Shown: positions 51,355-60,331 of the stretch, in pieces
Numbering within the stretch: the stretch's first letter is position 1
How the letters are laid out: the number at the start of each line of letters is the position of its first letter
DNA from: CAZLMG01 sp964560765
GTDB lineage: Bacteria; Bdellovibrionota_B; Oligoflexia; Oligoflexales; CAZLMG01
Reading direction: 5' to 3'
Assembly (NCBI GenBank): GCA_964560765.1
Contig: CAZLMG010000018.1
Coordinates: 1 to 64,000, forward strand
Length of the DNA stretch: 64,000 nt
The notes under the pieces: generated by a model
What the model was told of the DNA's origin: nothing
What the model saw: the letters and a program-made list of their open reading frames with translations, nothing else
The model's database searches: none
Made by a program: the position numbers and the translations under genes

Positions 51355-52173
51355 TCATTCTGAGAGAACTGAACCCGTAAAATAGACGGGGAAGTGGTCT
51401 GAACTCTGAATGTCGGTAAGTACCCGGCACTCATTGACTTTTATCCTGCGAACGAACACTTGATCCAGGTTGTTGTACCAGGCGCGAGGGTCTTGTGGAA
51501 TTTCTGCCATCTCAAAGCCATATGAGGACAGTACCTGCGTGACCATCTGTAAGTAGGCGGGGGTAAAGGTGTTAAAGTCGCCCGCTAGAATCGCTGGGCC
51601 ATCGTGCAGGGGAAGCTCGGCAATGACATGGTGTAACTCTTCTACGGCGCGGCGTGCACTGCGCACCAAGGTGGCGTGAATATTGATGACCAACAGTGGC
51701 TTCGCATGTCCCTGCAGCGGGTATTGGGTGACCAGAGCGACTTTCGGCGTCCTGAATATGGGTTCGGGATACTTGCAGACGATGCGCTGTGGCGGGGCCG
51801 TGACATCGGTGCGCGCTGCCGAAAGCACGCCGTCCCGAACGCGATCCTGGCGCATATACGACGCCGCGTGCAACATGCGAAATCCCGGTTCGACAAAGGC
51901 GCGCAGAGAGCGCTGCGACAGCAAAGCCTCCTGCAATAACACCAGATCACTGGTGTAGCACAGCTTGCGAAAATCGTGATGAAAGAGGTGGCCGCCAGCC
52001 CCTTTGCAAATGTTCCATACGGCAACGCGCAAGGAATTAGGGTCGAGGGCAGGGAGGCTTTGGCGACCCGCAAACCAAAATGGATCGCCATCCACACTCA
52101 TCACCTTCCAGGCTTTGCGCAAACTGGACAGCAGTTCGCCGTAAGGACGTTTTGGGCCGTGGAGTTTTGCCAA
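51355..52173 (-). CDS. Endonuclease/exonuclease/phosphatase-fold hydrolase
   Basis: A 272-residue enzyme. TTG 52173 is the likely start, with ATG 52101 possible. The EEP-family core is visible: LRVAVWNICKG (about 50), LVLLQEALL (about 78, catalytic Glu), VINIHATLV, LAGDFNTF (about 197, Asp and Asn) and SDHFPVYF (about 260, terminal Asp-His). The family includes exonuclease III, DNase I, sphingomyelinase and inositol phosphatases; the short form and lack of a signal suggest a cytosolic phosphodiesterase. It lies 16 bases after the cardiolipin synthase gene, so they are likely in one transcript. Confidence 0.85.
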   Translation of the reverse strand: MAKLHGPKRPYGELLSSLRKAWKVMSVDGDPFWFAGRQSLPALDPNSLRVAVWNICKGAGGHLFHHDFRKLCYTSDLVLLQEALLSQRSLRAFVEPGFRMLHAASYMRQDRVRDGVLSAARTDVTAPPQRIVCKYPEPIFRTPKVALVTQYPLQGHAKPLLVINIHATLVRSARRAVEELHHVIAELPLHDGPAILAGDFNTFTPAYLQMVTQVLSSYGFEMAEIPQDPRAWYNNLDQVFVRRIKVNECRVLTDIQSSDHFPVYFTGSVLSE

Positions 52174-52189
52174 GTCGATTCCACTTTCT

Positions 52190-53638
52190 CTATAAAATAG
52201 GGGCTAGCAACATCGCTAGGCCGGTTCGCAATTGCAGCCAAATACTGGTTGTCTGCCCTTTGCGTGCCGCCAATTGAGAGCATTGAAAATCCGCTTCCAG
52301 CACTTGCGTCATCTGTCGGTTGAACTCCCGGTCATGGACCAAAAGGCTGGCTTCGAAATTGAGAAAGATGGTCCGATTATCAAAGTTGGCGCTTCCTACC
52401 ATGGTCAGAGAGTCATCGACTACAATTACCTTTTGGTGCATGAAACCCGGTGTATAAAAGTAAACACTGCAACCTTGCGAAGCCAAGTATTCTCCGTAGG
52501 CGGTTGACACCCAGTGCACGACGCGGCTGTCGCCCTGAGCTGGCATCAGGATACGAACATCCAGCCCCTCCCGCATGCGCACCTCAAGCAGCCTGAGGGT
52601 CGAAGGATCGGGAATAAAATAGGGTGATGCGATCCAAAGACGGCGTTTCGCGCTCTTGATGATATTCAGAAACAAATAGAGTCCCAGGTAATCCTCGTCG
52701 GTCGGGCCGGTGGCGATGATCTGCACAATTTGGCTGGCGTTTGCTGCAGACGATGGGCTTTGGTGGGCTTGTGCCTCGATGGCCTGCGTGGGACTCAAGC
52801 GAATTTTTTTGCGCGCAGAAAAATACCAATCTTCAAGAAAGACCTGTTCCAAGTGCTGGACGGCTGGACCGGTAATCGCTACCTGAGTGTCGCGCCAAGG
52901 GCGACCTGGACCACCATCGTGATACTCGTTACCTATATTGAGGCCGCCCAAAAATCCCTGTCGGCCATCGACCACGACGAGTTTGCGGTGGTTGCGGAAA
53001 TTTAGTCGAAAGGCACGGTTCAGCGAGGTGAGGGGTTGAAAGCGAGAAACGCGGATGCCAGCGCGCCGCATGTCCCAAACAAACTTGCGTGGCAACCAGA
53101 ATGACCCGACATCGTCGTACAAAACATAGACTTTGACCCCTTGCTGTACCTTATCGAGCAACAGTTTTTTGAATTGCTGCCCCAACTTGTCCGATTTGAA
53201 AATATAATATTGGACAAGAACATAGTTCTCGGCGTTTTCGATGGCTGCGAACATAGCCGCAAAGGCTTTTACACCTTCGACATGTAAGTCGACGTGGCCA
53301 CGACAAGGCTCAAACAGAGATCCATAACGTGAAAAGATCTTGTCGAACGACGTCAGATGCTCAGGGTCTTGCCAGGGCTCGGGAGATGAGGCGTTCGTTA
53401 AGCGTGCCTGAGCCGTTTGGTGTAGGCGGTACCGCGCAACTTGCTTGCGCTTGGTGTACCCCCGGATTCGGTTTTTCCCCAACAGGAAATAGGCAGGAAC
53501 GCCAATAACGGGGATCAGAAGATTGGCCAAGATCCAGGAAAGCTTGGATGAGGCGCTCTGCCGCAGCAACAAGATCTCGCCGCAGTTATACAGCGCGATT
53601 AGGTACAGGAGAGCAGTGGCAATGTACACAGGATCCAC
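52190..53638 (-). CDS. cls: Cardiolipin synthase, phospholipase-D type
   Basis: A 482-residue inner-membrane enzyme starting at GTG 53638. Two N-terminal membrane helices (about 4-22 and 33-52) are followed by two phospholipase-D motifs: NHRKLVVVDGRQGFLGGLN (about 218) and MHQKVIVVDDSLTMVGSANFD (quoted in part, about 400). The layout equals ClsA/ClsB-type enzymes joining two phosphatidylglycerols into cardiolipin. The last 20 residues (IWLQLRTGLAMLLAPIL) are hydrophobic. Followed closely by the EEP-fold hydrolase gene. Confidence 0.9.
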   Translation of the reverse strand: MDPVYIATALLYLIALYNCGEILLLRQSASSKLSWILANLLIPVIGVPAYFLLGKNRIRGYTKRKQVARYRLHQTAQARLTNASSPEPWQDPEHLTSFDKIFSRYGSLFEPCRGHVDLHVEGVKAFAAMFAAIENAENYVLVQYYIFKSDKLGQQFKKLLLDKVQQGVKVYVLYDDVGSFWLPRKFVWDMRRAGIRVSRFQPLTSLNRAFRLNFRNHRKLVVVDGRQGFLGGLNIGNEYHDGGPGRPWRDTQVAITGPAVQHLEQVFLEDWYFSARKKIRLSPTQAIEAQAHQSPSSAANASQIVQIIATGPTDEDYLGLYLFLNIIKSAKRRLWIASPYFIPDPSTLRLLEVRMREGLDVRILMPAQGDSRVVHWVSTAYGEYLASQGCSVYFYTPGFMHQKVIVVDDSLTMVGSANFDNRTIFLNFEASLLVHDREFNRQMTQVLEADFQCSQLAARKGQTTSIWLQLRTGLAMLLAPIL

Positions 53639-53722
53639 GTTCGCCTATCCATGACATGAAGTGGCCATCGCTAGACCGTTGGCAGGACATCATTTCATAT
53701 TTCGTATTCGGCCGTCAGCCTC

Positions 53723-53728
53723 TATAAT
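53723..53728 (+). promoter_or_regulatory. TATAAT -10 box upstream of the heme/TPR gene
   Basis: A perfect TATAAT lies 30 bases before the start codon. A -35 box at the expected place (53700-53705, TTTCGT) is poor, so the promoter may need an activator. Confidence 0.35.
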
Positions 53729-53758
53729 CAGTGTCAGTATTTCTTAAGGAGCGGGACA

Positions 53759-54913
53759 ATGAGGTTGCGTTTACGGACCATGGTATGGGGTAGTGCGGTT
53801 GGACTCTTGTGCGGCGCTGCGGCGCAAGGGGCGGATTCTCGGCGCGACAAGACGCGTTCCATTATGGATGAAATTTACGTCGTGCTGCAGGATCTCCTGC
53901 CCATGAGCATCGACCAGAAGGCGTTCCATGATGAAAAGAATGCGAAGGAAGTGCGAGAGCAGGCTGCTCGTTTGGCAAAAAATGCGCACCTGCTTGAGCG
54001 ACATGTGAGCGCCAACGAGCCGGCGCTGGAGTTTATCGCCAAGTCGATGGGCAGCGACGCTCGTGAGATTAGCCGACGCTTGCAAGAGGGGCGTTTGGAA
54101 GAAGCGCGCTTCGTCCTGCATAACATCACCGAGAACTGTATTTCGTGCCACATCAAGTTCAGCGCTAAACAGGACTTTCCCGGGTCGAACGAGTTCTTCA
54201 AGAAGGTTAATATTGGCAAGCTGTCGCTGGTGGATCAGGCGCGGCTACAGATCGCCACCCGACAGTTTGATCAAGCACTGGACACGCTAGAGAAGCTGTT
54301 TGCCAGCAATGAAATCGCGCCGGCTGACTTGATCTTTATGGACACTTTTACCGACTATTTGAAGGTGGCGGTGCGGGTGAAAGGTGACGTGCCCAGGGCC
54401 AAGAAGACGCTACAGAAGTTTGTTCAGCGCAAGGATCTTCCAGATTTTGTCATATACAACGTGCGGGATTGGATTGCTGGACTGGACTATGTCGCCGAGA
54501 AGAAACTCGTGCAAAAGAATGACCTCGAGACGGCGCGCCAACTCGTGGGGCGAGCGCGGGGCTTGATGGAGTATCCTCGGGATCGGGACGGCATGGTACA
54601 TATGATCGTTGCGTCCGGCACCTTGAACGAGTTTGTCAGCGGCCCCAAGCGACCGCCGGCTGAGCTTTCTGAGGCCTATTACCTTCTGGGTCTGATTGAA
54701 TCGGTGATTGGCCGATCTTTCTGGATTTCTCAATCGGAGTATTACTTAGAGGCCGCCATCCGTACGGCACCCAAAACGGAATTTGCACGCAAGTCCTATG
54801 CTCTGCTTGAAGAGAATCTCATATTGGATTACTCGGGTTCCTCGGGAACCAATATTCCTGACGAAGTGAAGACACGGCTGCGCGAGTTGCGCGGATTGAT
54901 CTCTGCAAGTTGA
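53759..54913 (+). CDS. Periplasmic c-type heme protein with cytochrome c'-like and TPR-like parts
   Basis: A 384-residue exported protein; AAGGAG lies seven bases upstream. A signal peptide ends GAAAQGADS. Residues about 25-135 form a four-helix-like region ending in CISCH (about 126), the heme position of cytochrome c'-type or cytochrome b562-like folds. The remaining 240 residues are helical with repeat-like units (ATRQFDQALDTLEKLFAS, RAKKTLQKF, SEAYYLLGLIESVIG), resembling TPRs. The combination of heme domain and repeat scaffold is unusual. I infer a redox or sensing role. No known enzyme activity. Confidence 0.7.
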   Translation: MRLRLRTMVWGSAVGLLCGAAAQGADSRRDKTRSIMDEIYVVLQDLLPMSIDQKAFHDEKNAKEVREQAARLAKNAHLLERHVSANEPALEFIAKSMGSDAREISRRLQEGRLEEARFVLHNITENCISCHIKFSAKQDFPGSNEFFKKVNIGKLSLVDQARLQIATRQFDQALDTLEKLFASNEIAPADLIFMDTFTDYLKVAVRVKGDVPRAKKTLQKFVQRKDLPDFVIYNVRDWIAGLDYVAEKKLVQKNDLETARQLVGRARGLMEYPRDRDGMVHMIVASGTLNEFVSGPKRPPAELSEAYYLLGLIESVIGRSFWISQSEYYLEAAIRTAPKTEFARKSYALLEENLILDYSGSSGTNIPDEVKTRLRELRGLISAS

Positions 54914-55100
54914 GTCATTTGCCACTGGCCGCCGACCCCCGGTGTTGACCGGGGGAGCGGCATGCGCCCCCGCCAATTTTGTAATATGTTGAAATGATAT
55001 ATAAAATCGTTTTTATCTGGAGTTTTGACAGGCTTCGGCATACATGTTGCTTCCCCAGCGCGCAGACCGCTAATTACAAATCCCATAGAGGAGGATGCAC

Positions 55101-55868
55101 ATGTTGGGTCGCACAAAGTTTTCGGTTCCAGGTGTCGTTGCCGGTGCTGTGATGTTGTTGGGTGCTCCCGGGGTAGCCTCCTCGGCCGCGGCCTTTGATG
55201 TCGAAGCTGTTGAGGTTAATGAAATCTTCATTCCGGTGGGTTTTGACGATAATGACGAAGTTACCGTTGTTTTAGACGGTTTTCTGAAGAGCAGTTGTTA
55301 CAAGTTGGCGAATGCGGAATATGAAATTGACGAAGAGACGTTGACCATTCACGTCACGCAGCTGGCACGCAAGTTTCCTGGTCCGTGCCAAGAAGCTTTG
55401 ATCGCCTATTCCAACGAACTCCGCATTGGCCATTTGCCGGAAGGTAAATTTACCGTTGTCGCCAACAATGGCTCTGTCAAGGAAGGTCTACCCGTGGCAG
55501 CAGCAACGTCTGCCGGTCCAGATGACTTTTTCTACGCACCGCTAGACCAGGTATCGGTCCATCGCACTCCTGGCACGATGCAGCAGTATGTGTTGCTGGA
55601 AGGTCGCTTCACCAACACCTGCATGAAGATCGTTGATGTTCGCATCATCGACAATGGCAAGTCGGTAAACGTGTTGCCAATTATGAACGAGAAAATCGAA
55701 GGCCCTGAGTGCAAGCAAGCCGAGATTGAATTTAAAGTTCCGGTCGATCTACCGGAAAATATGCAGTACGGCCGTCACTTGGTGCACGTGCGCAGCTTGA
55801 GCGGTCGTTCGCACAACGTCCTCTTCTCTGTGGGTATCGGCAGCGCGAGCCGAACTGTCGTCGAGTAA
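55101..55868 (+). CDS. Secreted protein with two copies of a beta-domain, unrecognised
   Basis: A 255-residue protein from ATG 55101; AGGAGG lies seven bases upstream (the earlier ATG 55095 abuts it). The signal ends ASSAAAFD. The mature chain holds two similar halves: SSCYKLANAEY...FPGPCQEALI...GHLPEGKFTVV (about 60-125) and NTCMKIVDVRI...EGPECKQAEI...MQYGRHLVHV (about 175-240), each with two Cys, a C-x-K strand, a G-P-C/E-C turn and an end strand. No family was recognised. A perfect terminator follows. Confidence 0.7.
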   Translation: MLGRTKFSVPGVVAGAVMLLGAPGVASSAAAFDVEAVEVNEIFIPVGFDDNDEVTVVLDGFLKSSCYKLANAEYEIDEETLTIHVTQLARKFPGPCQEALIAYSNELRIGHLPEGKFTVVANNGSVKEGLPVAAATSAGPDDFFYAPLDQVSVHRTPGTMQQYVLLEGRFTNTCMKIVDVRIIDNGKSVNVLPIMNEKIEGPECKQAEIEFKVPVDLPENMQYGRHLVHVRSLSGRSHNVLFSVGIGSASRTVVE

Positions 55869-55899
55869 TCGCCGCCAGCGACGGACGAGATTGATACAC

Positions 55900-55930
55900 A
55901 GCGGGTGCCGAGTGCACCCGCTTTTTCTTT
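55900..55930 (+). terminator. Rho-independent terminator
   Basis: Perfect 9-base stem AGCGGGTGC/GCACCCGCT with a 5-base loop and TTTTTCTTT directly after. Ends the secreted two-domain gene. Confidence 0.9.
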
Positions 55931-56003
55931 CGCCTAAATCCCTGGTGCTCTGGTAACCTACCCTCGTTGGCGTTGCCACATTGTCTTGATGGGAGAGTTG
56001 ACG

Positions 56004-56519
56004 ATGAGTTTTGCTGCGGATGCCCTTGAGTTACGAATATTGCCCGAGGCTCATGGGGTTACGGAGATAGCCCCCGCAACTTCGGCCCAGGACGCATTGG
56101 CACTGATGTTGCGCCAAGGTGTGCACCATCTCGTGGTCATGCAGGGCGATAAGTACCTAGGTATTGTCTCTGATCGGGATTTAGTGAAGGGGGCCATGCG
56201 CCAAGGGCAACTGGCGGCAGGTCTGACCGCTCCCGTCCAATCGTTCTTGCCGCAATGTGTGCCGCCTGTTCGTCGCGAGGCGACCCTGCGCGAGATTTTT
56301 GAGATCCTGGACTCGCATCACGCCTCGGCGGTGCCGGTGGCCCAAGGTCAAACCATTTTTGCGCTGATTACCGAATCTGATCTCTTGCGCTTTTTGCGGC
56401 AGATGGAGTCAGAGATCGTCGTTGAGCAACCGAGCGAATTGACGACCTTGACCCAGGTATTTCTGTCGAATCCGCTCCTGCAATCGGCAATGAATGCGGT
56501 GTCATCAGTCGGGATTTAA
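56004..56519 (+). CDS. CBS-domain-pair protein
   Basis: A 171-residue cytosolic protein; GGGAGAG lies five bases before ATG 56004. Two CBS domains are visible: the first ends in HHLVVMQGDKYLGIVSDRDLV, quoted in part (about 45-70), the second in SAVPVAQGQTIFALITESDLL (quoted in part, about 105-130). CBS pairs bind adenine nucleotides and report energy state. It is followed 14 bases later by a diguanylate cyclase gene on the same strand, so it may tune that enzyme. A short helical tail (about 135-171) follows. Confidence 0.88.
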   Translation: MSFAADALELRILPEAHGVTEIAPATSAQDALALMLRQGVHHLVVMQGDKYLGIVSDRDLVKGAMRQGQLAAGLTAPVQSFLPQCVPPVRREATLREIFEILDSHHASAVPVAQGQTIFALITESDLLRFLRQMESEIVVEQPSELTTLTQVFLSNPLLQSAMNAVSSVGI

Positions 56520-56533
56520 TCAAAGGTGGGTCA

Positions 56534-57244
56534 ATGGCTGGTCGGATCCCTCGCAAACTTGCCTTTATGCTGGTCGGCTTCGCCCTGTCTTTGGCTTGTC
56601 CCATCGGTTGGTGGGTCCTGCGGTCGTATTTTGGGCCGCAGATAACTGACTTGCACATGTATCTCTACCTGATTGTGGGTGGTGGTAGCGCCTTCGCCAT
56701 GTTCGGCTATACCGTCGGACTCCTGTATGATCGCCTGCAGGAAATGATCGACCAGGATGCGTTGACGGGTATGCTCAACGAGCCTGGATTTCACAAGGCG
56801 TGCCGCAGCGTATTCAACTTGGCCTGTCGATTTCGTGAACCAGTTACGCTTCTGCGCATGGACATCGATCAATTTAAGGTTGTGAATGATCGATATGGTC
56901 ACGCTGCCGGCGAAGTGGTCTTGTTGGAGATTTCGAATATGCTCAAATCCTTGCTGCGCAAGTCCGATGTGGCAGCGCGTATCAGTGGCGACGAATTTCT
57001 CGTTTTCTTGCCGCGAATAGAGCCGCCAAACGGCAAAGTCGTTGCCGAGCGATTACGCGAAAAAATCGCTAAACACAGATTTGATTTTGAGCGGCAGCAC
57101 ATTCACATCCAGGTGTCCATCGGGCTGCACGGCGTCCTTTGCGACAGCCATACCTCTTGGGATGACCTCATCAAGAATAGTCGCGCCTCACTGAAAGCAG
57201 CCAAGGCCTGCGGGCCCAGCTCGGTCATGGTGTACTCATCCTAG
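56534..57244 (+). CDS. Membrane-anchored diguanylate cyclase (SGDEF)
   Basis: A 236-residue inner-membrane protein with two N-terminal helices (about 8-28 and 42-65) and a GGDEF domain. The active loop is SGDEF (about 150); the first Gly is Ser, as in some active cyclases. An inhibitory-site R-x-x-D (RKSD) lies at the classic position upstream of it, so feedback by cyclic di-GMP is expected. LLRMDIDQFKVVNDRYGH is the usual metal-binding core. The gene follows the CBS protein gene by 14 bases and ends three bases before a convergent second CBS gene. Confidence 0.9.
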   Translation: MAGRIPRKLAFMLVGFALSLACPIGWWVLRSYFGPQITDLHMYLYLIVGGGSAFAMFGYTVGLLYDRLQEMIDQDALTGMLNEPGFHKACRSVFNLACRFREPVTLLRMDIDQFKVVNDRYGHAAGEVVLLEISNMLKSLLRKSDVAARISGDEFLVFLPRIEPPNGKVVAERLREKIAKHRFDFERQHIHIQVSIGLHGVLCDSHTSWDDLIKNSRASLKAAKACGPSSVMVYSS

Positions 57245-57247
57245 GCT

Positions 57248-57718
57248 TCATGACACCCGGCCCGCCTGTTCCAACGAGTACTCCAGGAAGTTGAGACTTA
57301 TCGAATCCGGCATCGAATAGTTGCTGTCCCTAACAAGGCGCAGAATGTCGGTGGAGGTCACGAGCCCCACTAACACGCCTTGGTGGTCCTTGATGGGCAA
57401 AGAATTGATTCGATGGTCGATCAAGAGGCCGACAGCATCATGTAGCTTATCGGTGGCACGGCAGCAAATCGGTTGCAGCTTCATAATGTCTCCGACCAAG
57501 CCGTCCTCGACGCGGTTGCCCTCAAGTTCGCCAGGAATGGAGTGTAACAACACGTCGCGATCTGAAACCATGCCCACCAACTTCTGTTCGTGGTCGACGA
57601 CGGGAATATGGCGGACGACAAGCCTCTCCATGGCGCAACGGGCTGCAGCAATGCTATCCTGTGGTTTCAAAGCGAACACAGCTCGAGTAAAGATGTCCGC
57701 GACGCGGTAGTGTTTCAT
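57248..57718 (-). CDS. Second CBS-domain-pair protein
   Basis: About 156 residues from ATG 57718 (AAGGAGG nine bases upstream; the frame runs further up without a site). Two CBS domains: VVRHIPVVDHEQKLVGMVSD (about 38-57) and HRINSLPIKDHQGVLVGLV (about 102-120), each with the typical DRDVL/STDIL end. Likely an adenylate-sensing regulator. It is downstream of the CoA-transferase gene on the same strand with a 165-base gap. Confidence 0.88.
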   Translation of the reverse strand: MKHYRVADIFTRAVFALKPQDSIAAARCAMERLVVRHIPVVDHEQKLVGMVSDRDVLLHSIPGELEGNRVEDGLVGDIMKLQPICCRATDKLHDAVGLLIDHRINSLPIKDHQGVLVGLVTSTDILRLVRDSNYSMPDSISLNFLEYSLEQAGRVS

Positions 57719-57883
57719 AACCCAACCCTCCTTGTCTGAGTGCCGACCCTGACTCCCCGGTTCCGCGCAGCAAGAGCAATGCCAACATCGCGCACGGTGG
57801 AGGGACATGAGAATACGGAGATGTTTCGTGCATAGTCAAATGCCGGAGTCGCCGTTAAGCGGCAAATGACGCTGCATAGTGCG

Positions 57884-59191
57884 TCATATATAGCGAGCCT
57901 GGCGAGCTTGCTCCGTCAGCTGCGCGCGATCATCGGGGTGGGCGATGTTGATCAGGCCCCGAGCGCGCTCGGCGACGGAACGCCCAGCCAATTGGGTGAA
58001 CCCGAATTCGGTGACCACAGTGTCAACGTCATTTCGACTCACACTAACCTTGGCGCCGGGTTTCAATTCAAACACAATCTTGCTGACGCCGTGATGGGTG
58101 CGTGCTGGCATAGCTAGGATACCCCGGCCTTCTGGGGCGCGTTGGGCGCCAATATGCGTTTCTGCCGCTCCGCCCACTCCGCTGATTTCGGTGTGGCCGA
58201 TGGACTCAGAACAAACCTGACCCGTGATATCAATTTCGATGGCCGTATTGATTGAAATCATGCGTTCATTCTTGGCGATACAACTCGGGTCGTTCACCAA
58301 GGAGGATGGATGTAGTTCGATCACAGGATTTCGATCTAGAAATCGATAGAGTTCGGCGCTTCCCAGGGCGAAGCTTCCGATGATTTTGCCATTCCATTGC
58401 GACTTTCTGCGTCCCGTAATGGCTCCGGAAAGATACAGTTCCAAGATGGCGTCATTGAGCATTTCGGTGTGCACCCCCAAATCCTTTTTACCGCGCAGTG
58501 CTTTGCCGATCGCATTTGGTATGGCGCCGATTCCTAATTGCAACACGGCGCCATCCGGAATGAGATCCGTAATAATGGCGGCAATGGCGTTTTCGGTTGG
58601 TCCGGGGACGGCCGGTTCGACGCTGGGGAGGGGCGCGTCGTTCGCCAAAAAATGATGGACCCAGTCTATCGGGATGGTGGTAGCCCCAAAGGTTCGCGGC
58701 AGCTGCGGATTGATCTCCAGCACGACCGTCTTTGCCATTCGTAATACTTCGGACTCGTAACAGCAGCTTGGGCCCAAGCTAACAAAACCCCGTTCGTCTG
58801 GAAGGCTACAAGAGCCCCAGAAGATATCGATGGGACCTCGGCGCCGCAGATTGCGTGTCCACTGTGACAGATGCTGAGGAACATAATGAACTAAATCTCG
58901 GCCCTGCAGTTGCCGAAGCGCACAGGTCAAAAACATGACATTCACGTGCAAGCGGCCGACCAGCGTTGGATCGGAAAAACAAGGGTACGGTTGACCGGGG
59001 TTGGCGCAAAACAAAGTGATGTTCTGTCGCTGACCAACCATGGCGTGTAGATTCTTAAAGAGCTGCTGTGGTTCTGCGGCGGCCATGGCGGTAACCATGC
59101 AGGTGCCATCCTGCAATAGATCGCTCAACGGCTCCCAGGTCGAAAGCTTCGCGTTGATACTGGCTGGCAGCTTCTGGGTCCATACACCCAT
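57884..59191 (-). CDS. Acetyl-CoA hydrolase / 4-hydroxybutyrate CoA-transferase family enzyme
   Basis: A 435-residue cytosolic enzyme; AAGGA lies eight bases before ATG 59191. The family's domain pair is present: an N-terminal AcetylCoA_hydro part and a C-terminal part with the catalytic Glu in LGVHTEMLND (about 237), the glycine loop LQLGIGAIPNAIG (about 217), and SGVGGAAETHIGA (about 345). It exchanges CoA between acetate and other short acids and thus fits fermentation or overflow metabolism. It is divergent from the universal-stress-protein gene across 110 bases. Confidence 0.9.
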   Translation of the reverse strand: MGVWTQKLPASINAKLSTWEPLSDLLQDGTCMVTAMAAAEPQQLFKNLHAMVGQRQNITLFCANPGQPYPCFSDPTLVGRLHVNVMFLTCALRQLQGRDLVHYVPQHLSQWTRNLRRRGPIDIFWGSCSLPDERGFVSLGPSCCYESEVLRMAKTVVLEINPQLPRTFGATTIPIDWVHHFLANDAPLPSVEPAVPGPTENAIAAIITDLIPDGAVLQLGIGAIPNAIGKALRGKKDLGVHTEMLNDAILELYLSGAITGRRKSQWNGKIIGSFALGSAELYRFLDRNPVIELHPSSLVNDPSCIAKNERMISINTAIEIDITGQVCSESIGHTEISGVGGAAETHIGAQRAPEGRGILAMPARTHHGVSKIVFELKPGAKVSVSRNDVDTVVTEFGFTQLAGRSVAERARGLINIAHPDDRAQLTEQARQARYI

Positions 59192-59301
59192 GATTGATCC
59201 TTTCGGTGATTTAGGGCCAACGAACCTTACTTTTTGCTAGGGTTTCGTGGGCGACTGCCCTATTCTATGCACAGACTTCATTTGCCTTGAGGGGAGACAT
59301 T

Positions 59302-60267
59302 ATGACGAGCTTCCGAACCAATTCCAATACCATAGTTGCGGCTGTGGGCTTTGATAAGTTTACGGACGTTGTGTTGAATACGGCCGCCTCTCTTTGTAAG
59401 CGTGCCGGTTTTCGTCTACGGATCATTCATGTCTGTCGGGATATGCACACCGGCTATGAGATGTTTCCTTCCGAATTTGATCTTGGGCAGAACTTCGAGT
59501 TGCAGAAGGCAGCCGAGACGGCGGCGGCGCGGCGACTTGAGGAGCTAAAGAAGAAAGTGCCTGGCGTCACCGTCGAAACGAAGGTGATGAGCGGCGATCC
59601 GGCGGATTGGATCAATGCTGATGCCGTCGCAGCCGATGCAGCACTAATTATCGTTGGTATCGGTCGTAGCGCCCATCGGTTCATTCCCACGGGCTGGTCT
59701 ACAGCTCTGTCGCTGATGACGCATTCTTCCGTGCCGGTCATGGCTGTTGACGAAAAGCATGGGACAAATTTTACCAAAGATCGTCTCAAGATCGTTGTTG
59801 CCGACGACCTTTCGGAAAAGTCCAAGCCACTCGTTCAGTATGCGATGCAGCTTGCAACGGTGATCAAACAGGTAGATCTGCATCACGTTCACGTTTCGGG
59901 ATTGACCCAAGAAGCGCTGTCCGTGGCTCTTACCAGTGCCATGGCGACCTCTCATTCCGGCTCGGATTTGGCTTTGCCGGCAGAGGATATTTACGCGGCT
60001 GTTTTGGAAAAGATCCGAGAAACGATGGCGGGGCGCATGAGTGGTCAACGCGCGGTCTTCGAAGCTACCGGCTGCCGCTATTTTGCCGACTTGACCCAGG
60101 GCGAGGTGACCGAGCAGATGCATGCTTTGGTGAACAAGCAGGATGCGGATCTCCTGTTGTTTGGACGGCACCATACGGTGCGCCGCAAACCGTTCTTGAT
60201 TGGGCGTGTACCTTATTATTTCATGGTATCCGAGCACCGTCCGGTGGTCATCTTGCCGATGGATTGA
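59302..60267 (+). CDS. Tandem universal-stress (UspA) protein
   Basis: A 321-residue protein from ATG 59302 (GAGGGGAGA six bases upstream). Two UspA domains: residues about 8-155 and 165-321. The first ends in GIGRSAHRFIPTGWST...SSVPVMAVD, the second in LLFGRHHTVRRKPFLIGRV...HRPVVILPMD, each the usual ATP-binding loop plus the last strand. Tandem Usp proteins are induced by starvation and oxygen limitation. Located between the CoA-transferase and the cytochrome c genes, and 64 bases before the latter. Confidence 0.9.
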   Translation: MTSFRTNSNTIVAAVGFDKFTDVVLNTAASLCKRAGFRLRIIHVCRDMHTGYEMFPSEFDLGQNFELQKAAETAAARRLEELKKKVPGVTVETKVMSGDPADWINADAVAADAALIIVGIGRSAHRFIPTGWSTALSLMTHSSVPVMAVDEKHGTNFTKDRLKIVVADDLSEKSKPLVQYAMQLATVIKQVDLHHVHVSGLTQEALSVALTSAMATSHSGSDLALPAEDIYAAVLEKIRETMAGRMSGQRAVFEATGCRYFADLTQGEVTEQMHALVNKQDADLLLFGRHHTVRRKPFLIGRVPYYFMVSEHRPVVILPMD

Positions 60268-60331
60268 TAGCTCATCCCGGAATCTGAGTAGTGTGGCTTG
60301 GGAAGTACGCATGTGCGCTAGGGAGGTAAGC

